A DNA stretch of 64,000 bases from 40CM-2-70-7 sp035505915 (GTDB lineage Bacteria; Gemmatimonadota; Gemmatimonadetes; Gemmatimonadales; GWC2-71-9). The stretch's first letter is position 1, and each line of letters begins with the position of its first letter. This document shows, piece by piece, positions 34,101 to 41,780 of the stretch. Where the stretch lies: assembly GCA_035505915.1 (NCBI GenBank), contig DATJQI010000028.1, positions 27,444 to 91,443 on the forward strand. Direction: 5' to 3'. Under the pieces are notes generated by a model. It was not told the DNA's origin. It worked only from the letters and a program-made list of their open reading frames with translations, and made no database searches. The translations under genes were made by a program, and so were the position numbers.

Positions 34101-34734
34101 CGGTGAACGGGAGCTCCCCGGTCAGCGCCTCATAGAGCATCACGCCGAGCGCGTACCAGTCCGACCCGGGCCCGGCCGCGCCCTCCACCTGTTCCGGCGC
34201 CATGTACGCCGGCGTGCCCCAGACGCCCTCCTCGGTTTCGCGCTCGGGCCCGGACACGTCGCGGGCGATCCCGAAGTCCAGGATCACGGCACGAGCGTCC
34301 TTCGTGATCATGACGTTGGAGGGCTTGAGGTCACGGTGGAGCTTGCCGGCCGCGTGGATCGCGAGAATGCCGTCGGTGAGCTGGCGGAGCGTATCGCGCA
34401 GGCGGGCTTCGTCGAGCCGCCCCCCGGGGCGGACGTGGCCGAGAAAGCTCGTGCCCTCGACGTACTCCATGGTGAAGAACCAGGTGTCGTCGGGCTCGGC
34501 GAAGAGCTCGTACAATCCGATGAGGTTCCTGTGGGTGACGTCGGCGAGGGTGCGGAATTCCTGCTTCAGCCCGTAGATGGCCGCGGGGTCGGCGAGACCG
34601 AGGGTCTTGAGCGCGACGATCTCGTTCCGCCGGGTGTCGCGGGCGGCATACACGACTCCCATGCTGCCCTCCCCGAGGGGACGCAGCACCTGGAATCGGC
34701 CGTTGCCTCTGAATTGGTCGTTGGGCATTCCCAA
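31135..34734 (-). CDS. serine/threonine protein kinase fused to AAA ATPase and TPR region
   Basis: The 1199-residue protein has an N-terminal Hanks-type kinase (about 13-265). It shows the glycine loop LGEGSMGVVY, K43, HRDLKPSN at 133-140, DFG at 153-155 and MAPEQ. Next comes a STAND/AAA-16 ATPase with Walker A GVSGAGKSS (310-318) and Walker B VVLAIDDFQWGD, then a long helical TPR-like region to the end. No membrane helix is seen. Such proteins are large cytoplasmic signal integrators. It precedes the lactone oxidase by 21 bases and diverges from the DUF4010 gene. Confidence 0.93.
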   Translation of the reverse strand: MGMPNDQFRGNGRFQVLRPLGEGSMGVVYAARDTRRNEIVALKTLGLADPAAIYGLKQEFRTLADVTHRNLIGLYELFAEPDDTWFFTMEYVEGTSFLGHVRPGGRLDEARLRDTLRQLTDGILAIHAAGKLHRDLKPSNVMITKDARAVILDFGIARDVSGPERETEEGVWGTPAYMAPEQVEGAAGPGSDWYALGVMLYEALTGELPFTGDYLAVISQKLTHPAPRADRTGAALPADLVDLCARLLVTEPHGRAGGTEVLRCLGMEAAEGAGPAGRPPLVGRETHLARLQSAYRAAREGAAVTVLLHGVSGAGKSSLLDEFLGRVRAEGAVVFAGRCYVRETVPFKGLDGVLDSLSRWLLALPPERQAELATPGLAAAARLFPALGRIGWIPADESLESRDPEQVRREAVAALRRLLRQVAARSPVVLAIDDFQWGDRDGARLLEALLAPPDPPALLLLVAYRSDEVEDNPHLETFVSRSRQSQARELPIAALSPDEARALAETWLGAGAGLAETIAREAGGSPFLIEQLARYSAAGGGDRHLRVSTEDLLATRIAELPADARNLLEALAVAARPLDVLVARAAAGVRDERPFTGALLAGHLLRPSGSADHLELYHDRIREAVVAGISPERLADTHRRLAQAMESHGGTDPVTLYEHYLGVGDRARARRYATLAADNAARTLAFDRAADLYARALELARGAGEETHPLEVKLGDALANAGRGLDAADVLLGAAPQAGPVAALELRRRAADQYLRCGHVERGFAVVDEVLHAVGVRPAGSRAVALLRLLGRRAMVRLRGLRFHERPADALPPATIRQLDVCWTVALGLVRLDNLRAADFQTQHLLLALRAGEPYRIARALACEAAFVSVVGGPSRDRAARLVVATRELAERTGHPHAIGISHLAEGIVRHFLGEFVPSLEACDRAERILRAQCRGVWWEVDSAQEYSLASLMLTGAWDELSRRVPAALREAESHGDRYSAAQAGAGRGNIMWVVRDEPEEARRLSDLYMAPWSGEAFHIPHWWSMVAMCQADLYEGLGQAAWSRFGARWPQVRRSILLRVQAVRIETRHLRARCALGASGAASASERERLLQTAARDTARLERERMPWASALAALLRAGVDHRQGHVDRAVAGLRRGVAAAWETDLRGYAAAGRRALGVLIGGDEGRAMVREADGWFRGAGGKRPERLADMLVPGFTN

Positions 34735-34835
34735 GCGCCGCCGGCTTCCCCGCGGCGGAGCACAAGGTGCGGGGGCGCGGGCGGACCGGCTAGGGGCCCT
34801 GGCCGTCGCGGGACGAATGCTGAAGATTGGGCGCC

Positions 34836-36098
34836 ATGTCGGGCCTCTTCGACGCTCTCCCGCCGGACAGCCTCAAGATCGCGCTGGTCCTCGCGCTTTC
34901 TCTCCTGCTCGGCTTCGAGCGGGAGGAGCAGAAGGGCGAGGGCGGAACCTACCGGTTCGGCGGCGTCCGGACCTTTCCCCTCCTCGGACTCACCGGATAC
35001 GGCCTGGCGCTTCTCGGCGGCGCGAATCCGCTCCTGACCGCCGCCGGCCTGATCGTGGTGGGCGGCCTGATGTTTCTGTCGTACCGGCACAAGCTCGCGT
35101 CCCAGGCCGCGGCCGGGGTGACGACGGAGATCTCAGGGCTCACGATCTACGTCGTGGGCGCGCTGATCTGCCAGGGCTACCTCTGGGTCTCGTGCGCCCT
35201 GGTGGTGCTGAGCCTGCTCCTGCTCGAGCTGAAGTCGGGGCTCGAGAGCCTGACCCGGAGCGTGCCGCCGGCCGAGATCGCCACGCTCGCGAAGTTCCTC
35301 CTGCTCGCGGTCGTGATCCTGCCCATCGTGCCCAACCGCGGATTCACCGAGTTCGCCCTCAATCCGTTCAAGATGCTGGTCGCGGTGGTCGCGGTGTGCG
35401 GCGTGTCGTACGCCAGCTACGTGCTGGAGAAGCTCGATCGGGGGAAGAGCGGGATCCTCTTCTCGGCGCTTCTGGGCGGCGCCTACTCGTCCACGGTGAC
35501 GACCATCGTCCTGTCCAAGCGGTGCCGGGAGGACCAGCGCCCGGAGCTCTATGCCGGGAGCATTCTGGCGGCGTCGGGCGTCATGTACGCCCGGCTCCTC
35601 GTCCTGCTCGCGTTCTTCAATCTGTCGCTGGCCGGCGCGCTCGCGGTGCCGTTCGCCGCGCTCGCCGTCGTCGGCGTCGCGGCGGGCTGGTGGTGGTCGG
35701 GGCGGGAGAAGGCGACCTCGCGGGGAGAGCCGGCGTCGGTTCTGCCCCGGAACCCGCTGCAGGTCGAAGCCGCGGTGCTGTTCGCGGTGGTGCTGACGGT
35801 GGTGGTGGTGCTGACCCAGCTGGTCACCACCAACCTGGGGCGCGGCGGCACCTATGCATTCGCGGCCGTGATGGGGGTGTCGGACGTGGACCCGTTCATT
35901 CTGGGCCTGGCGCAGACGGCGGGGAAGCTCACGCCCATCCAGATCGCCGCGGCGAGCGTGGTGATCGCCGCGGCGAGCAACAATCTGATGAAGGGGATCT
36001 ACGCGCTGGCGTTCGCGAAAGGACGCGGGGGCCGGCTCGCCTTCGGCGGCCTGGTCGCCCTCGCCGTCCTCGGCCTGGCTCCGCTGCTCTTCCTCTAG
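34836..36098 (+). CDS. MgtC/SapB and DUF4010 membrane protein
   Basis: The 420-residue protein has about 11-12 membrane segments. The N-terminal half matches MgtC/SapB (LALSLLLGFEREEQKGEGGT, FGGVRTFPLLGL). The C-terminal half is DUF4010, with GGAYSSTVTTIVLS and ASNNLMKGIYALAFA. The transported or sensed compound is unknown. ATG at 34836 is chosen; a TTG three codons upstream is possible. Its TAG stop shares CTAG (36095-36098) with the convergent cupin gene. Confidence 0.86.
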   Translation: MSGLFDALPPDSLKIALVLALSLLLGFEREEQKGEGGTYRFGGVRTFPLLGLTGYGLALLGGANPLLTAAGLIVVGGLMFLSYRHKLASQAAAGVTTEISGLTIYVVGALICQGYLWVSCALVVLSLLLLELKSGLESLTRSVPPAEIATLAKFLLLAVVILPIVPNRGFTEFALNPFKMLVAVVAVCGVSYASYVLEKLDRGKSGILFSALLGGAYSSTVTTIVLSKRCREDQRPELYAGSILAASGVMYARLLVLLAFFNLSLAGALAVPFAALAVVGVAAGWWWSGREKATSRGEPASVLPRNPLQVEAAVLFAVVLTVVVVLTQLVTTNLGRGGTYAFAAVMGVSDVDPFILGLAQTAGKLTPIQIAAASVVIAAASNNLMKGIYALAFAKGRGGRLAFGGLVALAVLGLAPLLFL

Positions 36099-36469
36099 TC
36101 TCCCGTCGGGATGATCCCGGCGCCTTCCACCATCAGGATCACCGTCCGCCCGGGGGCCCGGGGCCGGTGGGGCACGCCCTTCGGAATCACCACCGCCTGC
36201 CCGGGATTGAGCTCGATGGTGCGCCCCTCGAGGTCGATCAAGAACTGGCCCTCGACACAGTAGAAGAATTCGTCTTCGGTATCGTGCTTGTGCCAGTGGT
36301 ACTCGCCCTTCACTTGGCCGACCCGCACCACCGAATCGTTCACCTGGCATAGCGTCTGGTTGTACCAGGGATGCGTGACGGTCCTGAGAAGCGCCGGCAC
36401 GTCGATGCGGGTGAGCTGCGGGAACTTGATGTCGAGATGGGTCTCGTACGGGTACGTCTGGTCCGGCAT
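36095..36469 (-). CDS. small cupin-domain protein
   Basis: The 124-residue single-domain cupin has motif 1 EYHWHKHDTEDEFFYCVEG, with two or three metal-ligand histidines, and motif 2 PGQAVVIPKGVPHRPRAPG. It may bind a metal and act as an enzyme or sugar-binding protein; the substrate is not visible. It is convergent with the DUF4010 gene, sharing a CTAG stop overlap. Confidence 0.86.
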   Translation of the reverse strand: MPDQTYPYETHLDIKFPQLTRIDVPALLRTVTHPWYNQTLCQVNDSVVRVGQVKGEYHWHKHDTEDEFFYCVEGQFLIDLEGRTIELNPGQAVVIPKGVPHRPRAPGRTVILMVEGAGIIPTGD

Positions 36470-36517
36470 GGCTCCTCCTGGAAGGCGACCGGAGTGAATG
36501 CAATCGGTCGTGGTTTG

Positions 36518-36563
36518 GTTCCCGCGCCTTGAAAGCCGAGCGCGGGCTTCAGCCCGCGGGAAC
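36518..36563. repeat. nested inverted repeat (REP-like) at the 3' end of the YbaK gene
   Basis: The outer arms GTTCCCGCG (36518-36526) and CGCGGGAAC (36555-36563) enclose an inner hairpin CGCGGGCT-TC-AGCCCGCG (36541-36558). The right side overlaps the last codons of the YbaK-like gene, so the final residues AVPAG come from the repeat. It may act as a terminator or be a copy of a dispersed palindrome; no second copy was seen in this window. Confidence 0.5.
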
Positions 36564-37049
36564 GGCTACGCGGGCCACGCGCGGATTTGCGACGGTACGG
36601 TAATCCTCGGTGGCGAGGCAGAGAGACCGGTCGAGGCGGGCGGCGTTGAAGAACATCTCGGTGTTCTCGAGCACCTGCGGATCGACGACCAGCTCGAGCT
36701 CCGGATGAAACGAGAACGGCAGGATCGTCCCCACTACGCTCCCGCCCAGCCGCTCGGCGTTCTCGACCGTCGCGAAGGAGCAGTACGAGGCGCCGTAGAG
36801 GGCCTTCAGCCCGTGGAAATCGACCCGCGTGTCACCGGGGACCACGACCAGCACGTGCTTCGTGGTTTTTTTGTCGAGCTTCAGCATCACGATGATGCAC
36901 TTTGCCGCCTGATGGAGCGGGTTCCCCCGGATCGGGCTGATGAGCTCGGTCCGGCCCTCCGGAACATGCTCGATCACCCGGTAGCGGGCCCTGTTCTCAT
37001 CGAGCAACGCGAGGAGGCGGTCGTAGGTGGGGAAGGCCGGTTCGGTCAT
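36549..37049 (-). CDS. YbaK/EbsC-type aminoacyl-tRNA deacylase-like protein
   Basis: Members remove misplaced amino acids from tRNA. The 166-residue protein has the fold-defining stretches AKCIIVMLKLDKKTTKHVLV and VVGTILPFSFHPELELVVDP, and the central GxxSVVGT-like turn. The catalytic lysine is likely K50 or a close neighbour in AAKC. ATG start. It follows the NTF2-like gene by one base. The C-terminal codons lie in a palindrome. Confidence 0.78.
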   Translation of the reverse strand: MTEPAFPTYDRLLALLDENRARYRVIEHVPEGRTELISPIRGNPLHQAAKCIIVMLKLDKKTTKHVLVVVPGDTRVDFHGLKALYGASYCSFATVENAERLGGSVVGTILPFSFHPELELVVDPQVLENTEMFFNAARLDRSLCLATEDYRTVANPRVARVAVPAG

Positions 37050-37050
37050 C

Positions 37051-37467
37051 TCAGGAATGATCGTGAATCATCCGCCATCCGGCAGGGGTCCGCATCCAGA
37101 CCGTGGAGAACCAGCCTCCCAGGTCCTTCATGCCGCCCCCGGTCAGAATGAAATGCCCGGTACAGAGCGCGAAGTCGGCGCCCAGCATCCGGACTTCCAC
37201 GCGCTCATAGCGGAGCTTTTGGTTGGCCTTCCCGTCCTTCCAGAAGGCGGCGCTCACGCCGGTCGCCGTCGCCGCCAGGCCGACCGGGCCGTTCCGGGTC
37301 ATGGAGGTCATCGACGTGTCGTAGGCGGCCAGGTACCGCGCGAGGTCGTTCCGATTCCACCCCGCGGCCGTCGAGTCCAGCTCCGCCTTGATCGCGTCCG
37401 CGGGACCCTGACCGGCCAGCGGCCCGGCGGCGATGACCAAAATGCCCAGCATACGAAGCGTGTTCAT
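37051..37467 (-). CDS. secreted NTF2/SnoaL-like (DUF4440-type) protein
   Basis: The 138-residue protein has a signal peptide (MLGILVIAAGPLAGQ) and an NTF2-like alpha-beta cone fold pattern. It begins with a long helix (IKAELDSTAAGWNRNDLARY) and ends with FSTVWMRTPAGWRMIHDHS, typical of DUF4440. No catalytic residues can be named. A good ribosome site (GGAGGGG) precedes the ATG. It diverges from the TPR gene at 37507. Confidence 0.65.
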   Translation of the reverse strand: MNTLRMLGILVIAAGPLAGQGPADAIKAELDSTAAGWNRNDLARYLAAYDTSMTSMTRNGPVGLAATATGVSAAFWKDGKANQKLRYERVEVRMLGADFALCTGHFILTGGGMKDLGGWFSTVWMRTPAGWRMIHDHS

Positions 37468-37506
37468 GGGGTTTGCCCCTCCGTTGCTCGAAACTTATCC
37501 TAGGCC

Positions 37507-38781
37507 ATGATCCTTGCGGTCCTCCCCTTCGCCAACCTGACCTCCGATCCGGCCAACGCGCATTTCGCGGACGGCACCGCCGAGGCCATCGGGGACGCGC
37601 TGGCGGCGACCTCCCGGCTGCGGGTCTCTCCTCACGCCGCGGCCCTGGACTGGACCGACCGGGGCGGGAGCCCCCAGGAGATCGCCGCGGGGCTCGGGGC
37701 CGAGGTGCTCCTCGAGGGCGGGGCGAAGAGGTCGGGGGATGCGGTGCACTTCGAAGCCCGCCTGCGACGCGCCGACGGGTCGTCCCTCTGGTCCACGATC
37801 GTCGACCGTCCGGCGGCCGAGGTGCTCGCGGCGCAACTCGAGATCGTCACCGGAGTCCTGGGTGCGCTCGCCGTCACGCCGGCGGCCGAGGAGCTGGCCC
37901 GGATCAACCGGCCCCCGACCACCAACCACCGTGCCTACGACCAGTACCTCAACGGACGCATCTTCACCCGCGAGCTGCTCCGGCGCAGCCAGGAGTCGGC
38001 GCTCCATCATTTCGGCGAGGCGGTCCGGCACGATCCGGCGTTCGCGCGGGCGCACGCCGAGACCGCGGTGTGTCACGGGATGATCTATCAGTACTGGGAT
38101 TCGAGCGAGGAGCATCTCCAGCGCGCCGACCTCGCCAGCGCGAAGGCGGTGGAGCTCGGCCCCGACCTCGCGCACGCCCATATGGCCCGGGGTCTGGCCC
38201 TGGCGCTGGCGACGCGGTACGCGGAGGCCGACCAGGCGTTCGCGACCGCGCTGAAGCTGCGGGCGGACTTCCTCGAGGCGTGCTACTTCCGGGCCCGTTC
38301 CGCGCGCGCGCAGGGAGCCTTCGCGGACGCGGTCAGCTGGTTCGAGCGCACCTGGGCGCTCCGGCCCCTCGATTACTCCGTGCCCGCGCTGCTCGCGAGC
38401 GCCTATGTGTCGCTCGAGCGCCGGGACGACGCGCTCGCCACGCGCCAGAAGTCGGTGGAGCTGGCCGAGCACCGGCTGGTGCGGCACCCCGACGACTCCC
38501 GCGCGCTGTATCTGGGCGCGGCCTGCCTGTCCACGCTCGGCGAGGGAACGAAGGCCCGCTCCTGGGCCAAGCGCGCGCTGGCGATGGATCCCGACGATTC
38601 CGCCGTGCTCTACAACGTCGCCTGCGTCTACGCCCTGCTCGGCCTCGACGACTCGGCGATCGATTGCCTGGAGCAGGCCATCCAGCACGGCTTCCGCCAC
38701 TGGGACTGGATCGAGCACGATTCGGACTTCGACACCGTCCGCTCCAACGACCGCTTCAAAGCGCTGCAGGGGGCGCACTGA
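37507..38781 (+). CDS. TPR protein with FlgO/TolB-like N-terminal domain
   Basis: The 424-residue protein begins AVLPFANLTSDPANAHFADG, the pattern of the FlgO-like alpha/beta domain that often sits between regulatory domains and TPRs. The next 120 residues fit that domain. From about residue 135 it contains TPR helices (for example AVRHDPAFARAHAETAVCHG and ALAMDPDDSAVLYNVACVYA). The N-terminal DNA-binding, cyclase or kinase domain usual for such proteins is absent, so this may be a free-standing sensor module. It lies two bases before the ChbG-like gene. Confidence 0.65.
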   Translation: MILAVLPFANLTSDPANAHFADGTAEAIGDALAATSRLRVSPHAAALDWTDRGGSPQEIAAGLGAEVLLEGGAKRSGDAVHFEARLRRADGSSLWSTIVDRPAAEVLAAQLEIVTGVLGALAVTPAAEELARINRPPTTNHRAYDQYLNGRIFTRELLRRSQESALHHFGEAVRHDPAFARAHAETAVCHGMIYQYWDSSEEHLQRADLASAKAVELGPDLAHAHMARGLALALATRYAEADQAFATALKLRADFLEACYFRARSARAQGAFADAVSWFERTWALRPLDYSVPALLASAYVSLERRDDALATRQKSVELAEHRLVRHPDDSRALYLGAACLSTLGEGTKARSWAKRALAMDPDDSAVLYNVACVYALLGLDDSAIDCLEQAIQHGFRHWDWIEHDSDFDTVRSNDRFKALQGAH

Positions 38782-38783
38782 CC

Positions 38784-39755
38784 ATGCTCTGGACCCGCCG
38801 GGCTTTCGTCACTTCCCTCGCGGCCGGCGCGGCCGCGTGCGCCACCAAATCCGGTCCGGCCGCGAAAGGTCCCACGCCGGTGCCGCGGACGCCGGGACTG
38901 TCCCTGACCGAGCGGCTCGGCTTCCCGGCGGACGCGCGTCTCCTCATCGTGAACCTGGACGACTTGGGGCTCCTGCACTCCGTGGACGCCGCCGCCTTCG
39001 GCATCCTGGACAAGGGCCCCATCGTGTCCGGGAGCGTGATGGCGGCGTGCCCCTGGTTTCCGGAGGCGGCCGACTACGCGCGCAGCCACCCGGCGCTGGA
39101 CCTGGGACTGCACCTCTCGTTCACGTGCGAGCGCCCGCTGTACCGCTGGGGTCCGGTGCTGGGCGCGCGGGCGGTCCCGAGTCTCGTGGACGACGACGGG
39201 TACTTCCCGGTGTCCTGGGACGCGACCCGCCCCGTGAATCTGGCCGAACTCGACGCCGAGATGCGGGCTCAGCTGGCCCGGGCGCGGAAGCTGGGGTTCA
39301 ACCCCACGCACCTGGACTCACACGAGCACCGCCTGCAGTGGCTGGGTGACCCGATCTTCGAGGTCTTCCTGCGGATGGCGATGGAGAACCGGCTTCCGAT
39401 CCGGGTCGGACGGAACTGGACGATCGAGCATCCCTATCTCGCCCGCGTGGAGCGGGCCGGGGGCGTGCTCCTGGACCGCACCATCACCATTCCCCCGGAG
39501 ACGCCTCCGGAACAGTGGACCGCCTGGTACGCCGATTCCATCCGCAACCTGCGGCCGGGGGTGACCGAAATCTTCCTGCACCCCGCCTACGACGACGGCG
39601 AGATGCGGAGCTTCGCGCCCGCGCGGTTCGCCTGGGGGGCGGCGTGGCGGCAGCGGGACCTCGACGCCATCCAGAGTCCGGGGGTCCTCAATGCCCTGAC
39701 GTCCTCGGGGGTGACCATCATCAAGTGGAGCGACATCGGGAAGCTGCTGGCCTGA
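38784..39755 (+). CDS. ChbG/HpnK (YdjC)-family carbohydrate deacetylase, exported
   Basis: The 323-residue protein has a twin-arginine-like signal with a lipobox (TRRAFVTSLAAGAAACA). The deacetylase domain shows the metal ligands in NLDDLGL, LGLHLSF and THLDSHEH. The family removes acetyl groups from chito-oligosaccharides or hopanoid sugar heads. The mature enzyme is probably a lipoprotein outside the cytoplasm, unlike most family members, which are cytoplasmic. A weak 5-bp hairpin before TTTT (39768-39793) may end the transcript. Confidence 0.8.
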   Translation: MLWTRRAFVTSLAAGAAACATKSGPAAKGPTPVPRTPGLSLTERLGFPADARLLIVNLDDLGLLHSVDAAAFGILDKGPIVSGSVMAACPWFPEAADYARSHPALDLGLHLSFTCERPLYRWGPVLGARAVPSLVDDDGYFPVSWDATRPVNLAELDAEMRAQLARARKLGFNPTHLDSHEHRLQWLGDPIFEVFLRMAMENRLPIRVGRNWTIEHPYLARVERAGGVLLDRTITIPPETPPEQWTAWYADSIRNLRPGVTEIFLHPAYDDGEMRSFAPARFAWGAAWRQRDLDAIQSPGVLNALTSSGVTIIKWSDIGKLLA

Positions 39756-39830
39756 CTCAACTCCTCCCGGGACCGCGGCGTACGTCCCTTTTCGGGCACC
39801 CGTACCTCGAACCGCCCGGTCCTCCAGTGG

Positions 39831-39836
39831 TATAAC
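39831..39836 (+). promoter_or_regulatory. -10-like TATAAC seven bases before a start codon
   Basis: TATAAC lies seven bases before the ATG at 39844 with no Shine-Dalgarno between them. This is the spacing expected for a leaderless message. No clear -35 is seen. Confidence 0.45.
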
Positions 39837-39843
39837 AGACCCT

Positions 39844-40800
39844 ATGAAAACCTCCTTGATCGTTTCGATCCTCTGCCTCGCGCTGGTGACCCAGGGCGCG
39901 GCGGCCCAGTACGGCGGCGGACGGCGCGGCGGCGGCGGGATGGGGGGCGCCTACGGCCGCCCGGACGCCGAGCCGGCGCCGCCGCTCCCGGGGGCCGTCC
40001 TCGACGGGCCTCCCGACTCGTCCACGGCGCGCTCCGCCTTGGCCCTCAGCGATTCGCAGGCCACGCGATACGCCGCCCTCTACGACGCCTTCATGACGCA
40101 GACGAAGCCGTCGCGCGACTCGGCGCAGCTCGCCACCGACAAGATGAACGACCGGCTGGCGACGGGGGACCGCGCCGCGGCCCTGTTCTACGCGCAGCGG
40201 CTCCAGGACATCGGCCGGTCGCTCCGGGACCGTCAGGACAAGTTCGACGACGGCCTCAAGGCGTTCCTCACCAGGGACCAACAGAAGGCGTACAAGAAGT
40301 GGGAGGAGGACGCGGAGCGCGTGGCGCAGGAGCGGAATAAGGAGGCCGGGCTCCGGTGGGAGGAGGCCGGGGGCTTCGGCGGCGGGCGGGTGGCCGAGGA
40401 GCGGCGGACGCTGGTGGAGAGCGGAGACGCTCCGGCCCCGGCGCTCGGGTCACAGGCCGTGCGCGTGGGGCGGACCATCTACGTGTCGGCGCAGCTGGGT
40501 GTGGACAGCGGCGGCACCTTGGCGGCGCCCGATCTGGCGGGGCAGGCCCGGCAGGCCTTCCGGAACGTGACCGCCCTCCTCAAGCGGGCGACGGCCGCGC
40601 CGAACGACGTCGTGCGGGTGACGATCTACGTCGTGAGTCCGGACTCGACTACCGCGGCCGTCCTGCGGGGTGCGGGGCCGGACTTCTTCGCGGGCCGGAC
40701 TCAGCCCGCGACGGCGATCGTCGGCGTGCAGTCACTCGCGCGGCCCGGCGCCCTCGTCGCCGTCGAGGTCACCGCGGTGAGCGGATCCGGCGGGTACTGA
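39844..40800 (+). CDS. Spy/CpxP-like domain fused to RidA-like domain, exported
   Basis: The 318-residue protein has a signal peptide (LIVSILCLALVTQGAAAQ) and a Gly/Arg-rich spacer. A Spy/CpxP-like helical domain (about 55-165) follows with two LTxxQ-type motifs (LALSDSQ, FLTRDQQ). A RidA/YjgF-like domain (about 195-318) contains VRVGRTIYVSAQLGVDSGG and GALVAVEVTAVSG. The position of the RidA catalytic arginine (PAR in E. coli) reads PAT here, so imine deaminase activity is unlikely. A hairpin terminator follows in the convergent Rieske gene. The fusion is unusual; each domain call alone is moderate. Confidence 0.68.
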   Translation: MKTSLIVSILCLALVTQGAAAQYGGGRRGGGGMGGAYGRPDAEPAPPLPGAVLDGPPDSSTARSALALSDSQATRYAALYDAFMTQTKPSRDSAQLATDKMNDRLATGDRAAALFYAQRLQDIGRSLRDRQDKFDDGLKAFLTRDQQKAYKKWEEDAERVAQERNKEAGLRWEEAGGFGGGRVAEERRTLVESGDAPAPALGSQAVRVGRTIYVSAQLGVDSGGTLAAPDLAGQARQAFRNVTALLKRATAAPNDVVRVTIYVVSPDSTTAAVLRGAGPDFFAGRTQPATAIVGVQSLARPGALVAVEVTAVSGSGGY

Positions 40801-40812
40801 ACGGCGGCGGGA

Positions 40813-41301
40813 CTACAGTGCCAGGAACGCCGCGGCCCACTCCGCGGCGTTTTCGTCTTGTTTATAGAACTTATCGACGTCGGCCACGATGTTGTCGCCG
40901 TCCCGGCGAACCCCGAAGCGGTCCATCCCCCGCGTCGCCCGGCCCGAGATGAAGGTCCCGTCGGGCTGGTAGTGGGAGTGATGCTTGGGGCACTGGAACT
41001 GCCGGTCCTCGGGCTGCCAGTGCAGGGCGGTGTTCTGGTGCGGGCAGGAGAGGTTGAAGGCGTAGGCCTTCTGCTGCCACCGGACCACGATGACCTGGTT
41101 GTCCTTGTCGATCATCGCGCCGTCCGAGGCGGGGATGGGGTAGCTGTGCTCTTCGTCCCGGCTCCAGAGCGGCGCCACGAGACGCCACGGGAGCGCGTGA
41201 GCCTGGGCGAGCGGCAATCCCAGGCTCGTCAGCACTCCGAGAAAGGCGCGCCGCGTCGGCAGGGGACACTGATCGCAGGCGGGTCCGGCGGGTTCCGTCA
41301 T
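40813..41301 (-). CDS. Rieske [2Fe-2S] protein with twin-arginine signal
   Basis: The 162-residue protein has a Tat-like signal (TRRAFLGVLTSLGLPLAQA). A Rieske domain follows with cluster ligands C-P-H (CPHQNTALHW) and C-P-K-H (CPKHHSHY). The two extra cysteines that form the disulphide in respiratory Rieske proteins are missing, which suggests a lower potential, as in ferredoxin-type Rieske centres. It is the third gene of a block with overlapping frames behind two membrane proteins, so it may be an electron-carrying subunit of a membrane complex. Confidence 0.82.
   Translation of the reverse strand: MTEPAGPACDQCPLPTRRAFLGVLTSLGLPLAQAHALPWRLVAPLWSRDEEHSYPIPASDGAMIDKDNQVIVVRWQQKAYAFNLSCPHQNTALHWQPEDRQFQCPKHHSHYQPDGTFISGRATRGMDRFGVRRDGDNIVADVDKFYKQDENAAEWAAAFLAL
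40826..40854 (+). terminator. hairpin terminator inside the Rieske coding end
   Basis: AACGCCGCGG (40826-40835) and CCGCGGCGTT (40842-40851) form a perfect 10-base stem with a six-base loop, followed by TTCGTCTTG. It lies 25 bases after the stop of the Spy/RidA gene and within the last codons of the convergent Rieske gene. Confidence 0.72.
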
Positions 41302-41780
41302 CCGTTCCCCTCGAGAATGGTGCCCAGGAGCACCAGGACGAACCAGAGCGCGAGACTCGTGACCGACGTCCGGCGGTACGCCGGCCAGCCGGCCGGGTCG
41401 TGCGCCCGGACCGCGTTCTCCGCGCGGAGCCGCAGCCACCCGTTGGCCAGGAGCACCGCCACCAGCGCCAGCTTGGACCAGTAGACCACCGACGGGAGAT
41501 AGGTGTCGAGGTCGGCGAAGGTCTGGAGCGTGCCGCTCGCGAAGATCAGCACCAGGCCCCAGAGGACCAGGCGGTGGACGCTCGCGATCTCGGCGACGGC
41601 GCGGGGCCCGGCCTGCGGGTCCTCCGGCGCGCGGGCCAGCCGCAACGTGGCCCGGTCGGCCGCGACGGCCAGGCCTCCCGCCAGCAGGACGCCGCCCAGG
41701 TGCACGAAGGTGACCGCTTCGCTGACCGCCTTGTGGTCGCTGTACAGATGCGCCCACCGCGCGACGAGGCCGGGGCTCAT
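41298..41780 (-). CDS. four-helix membrane protein in Rieske operon
   Basis: The 160-residue protein has four membrane segments, about residues 21-40, 68-86, 99-116 and 137-155. Histidines occur at the membrane borders (FVHLGG, ASVHRL), possible haem ligands. No family is recognised. Its ATG overlaps the previous gene by four bases and its stop overlaps the Rieske start (ATGA). Together with both neighbours it looks like a membrane redox module; this is an inference. Confidence 0.55.
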   Translation of the reverse strand: MSPGLVARWAHLYSDHKAVSEAVTFVHLGGVLLAGGLAVAADRATLRLARAPEDPQAGPRAVAEIASVHRLVLWGLVLIFASGTLQTFADLDTYLPSVVYWSKLALVAVLLANGWLRLRAENAVRAHDPAGWPAYRRTSVTSLALWFVLVLLGTILEGNG

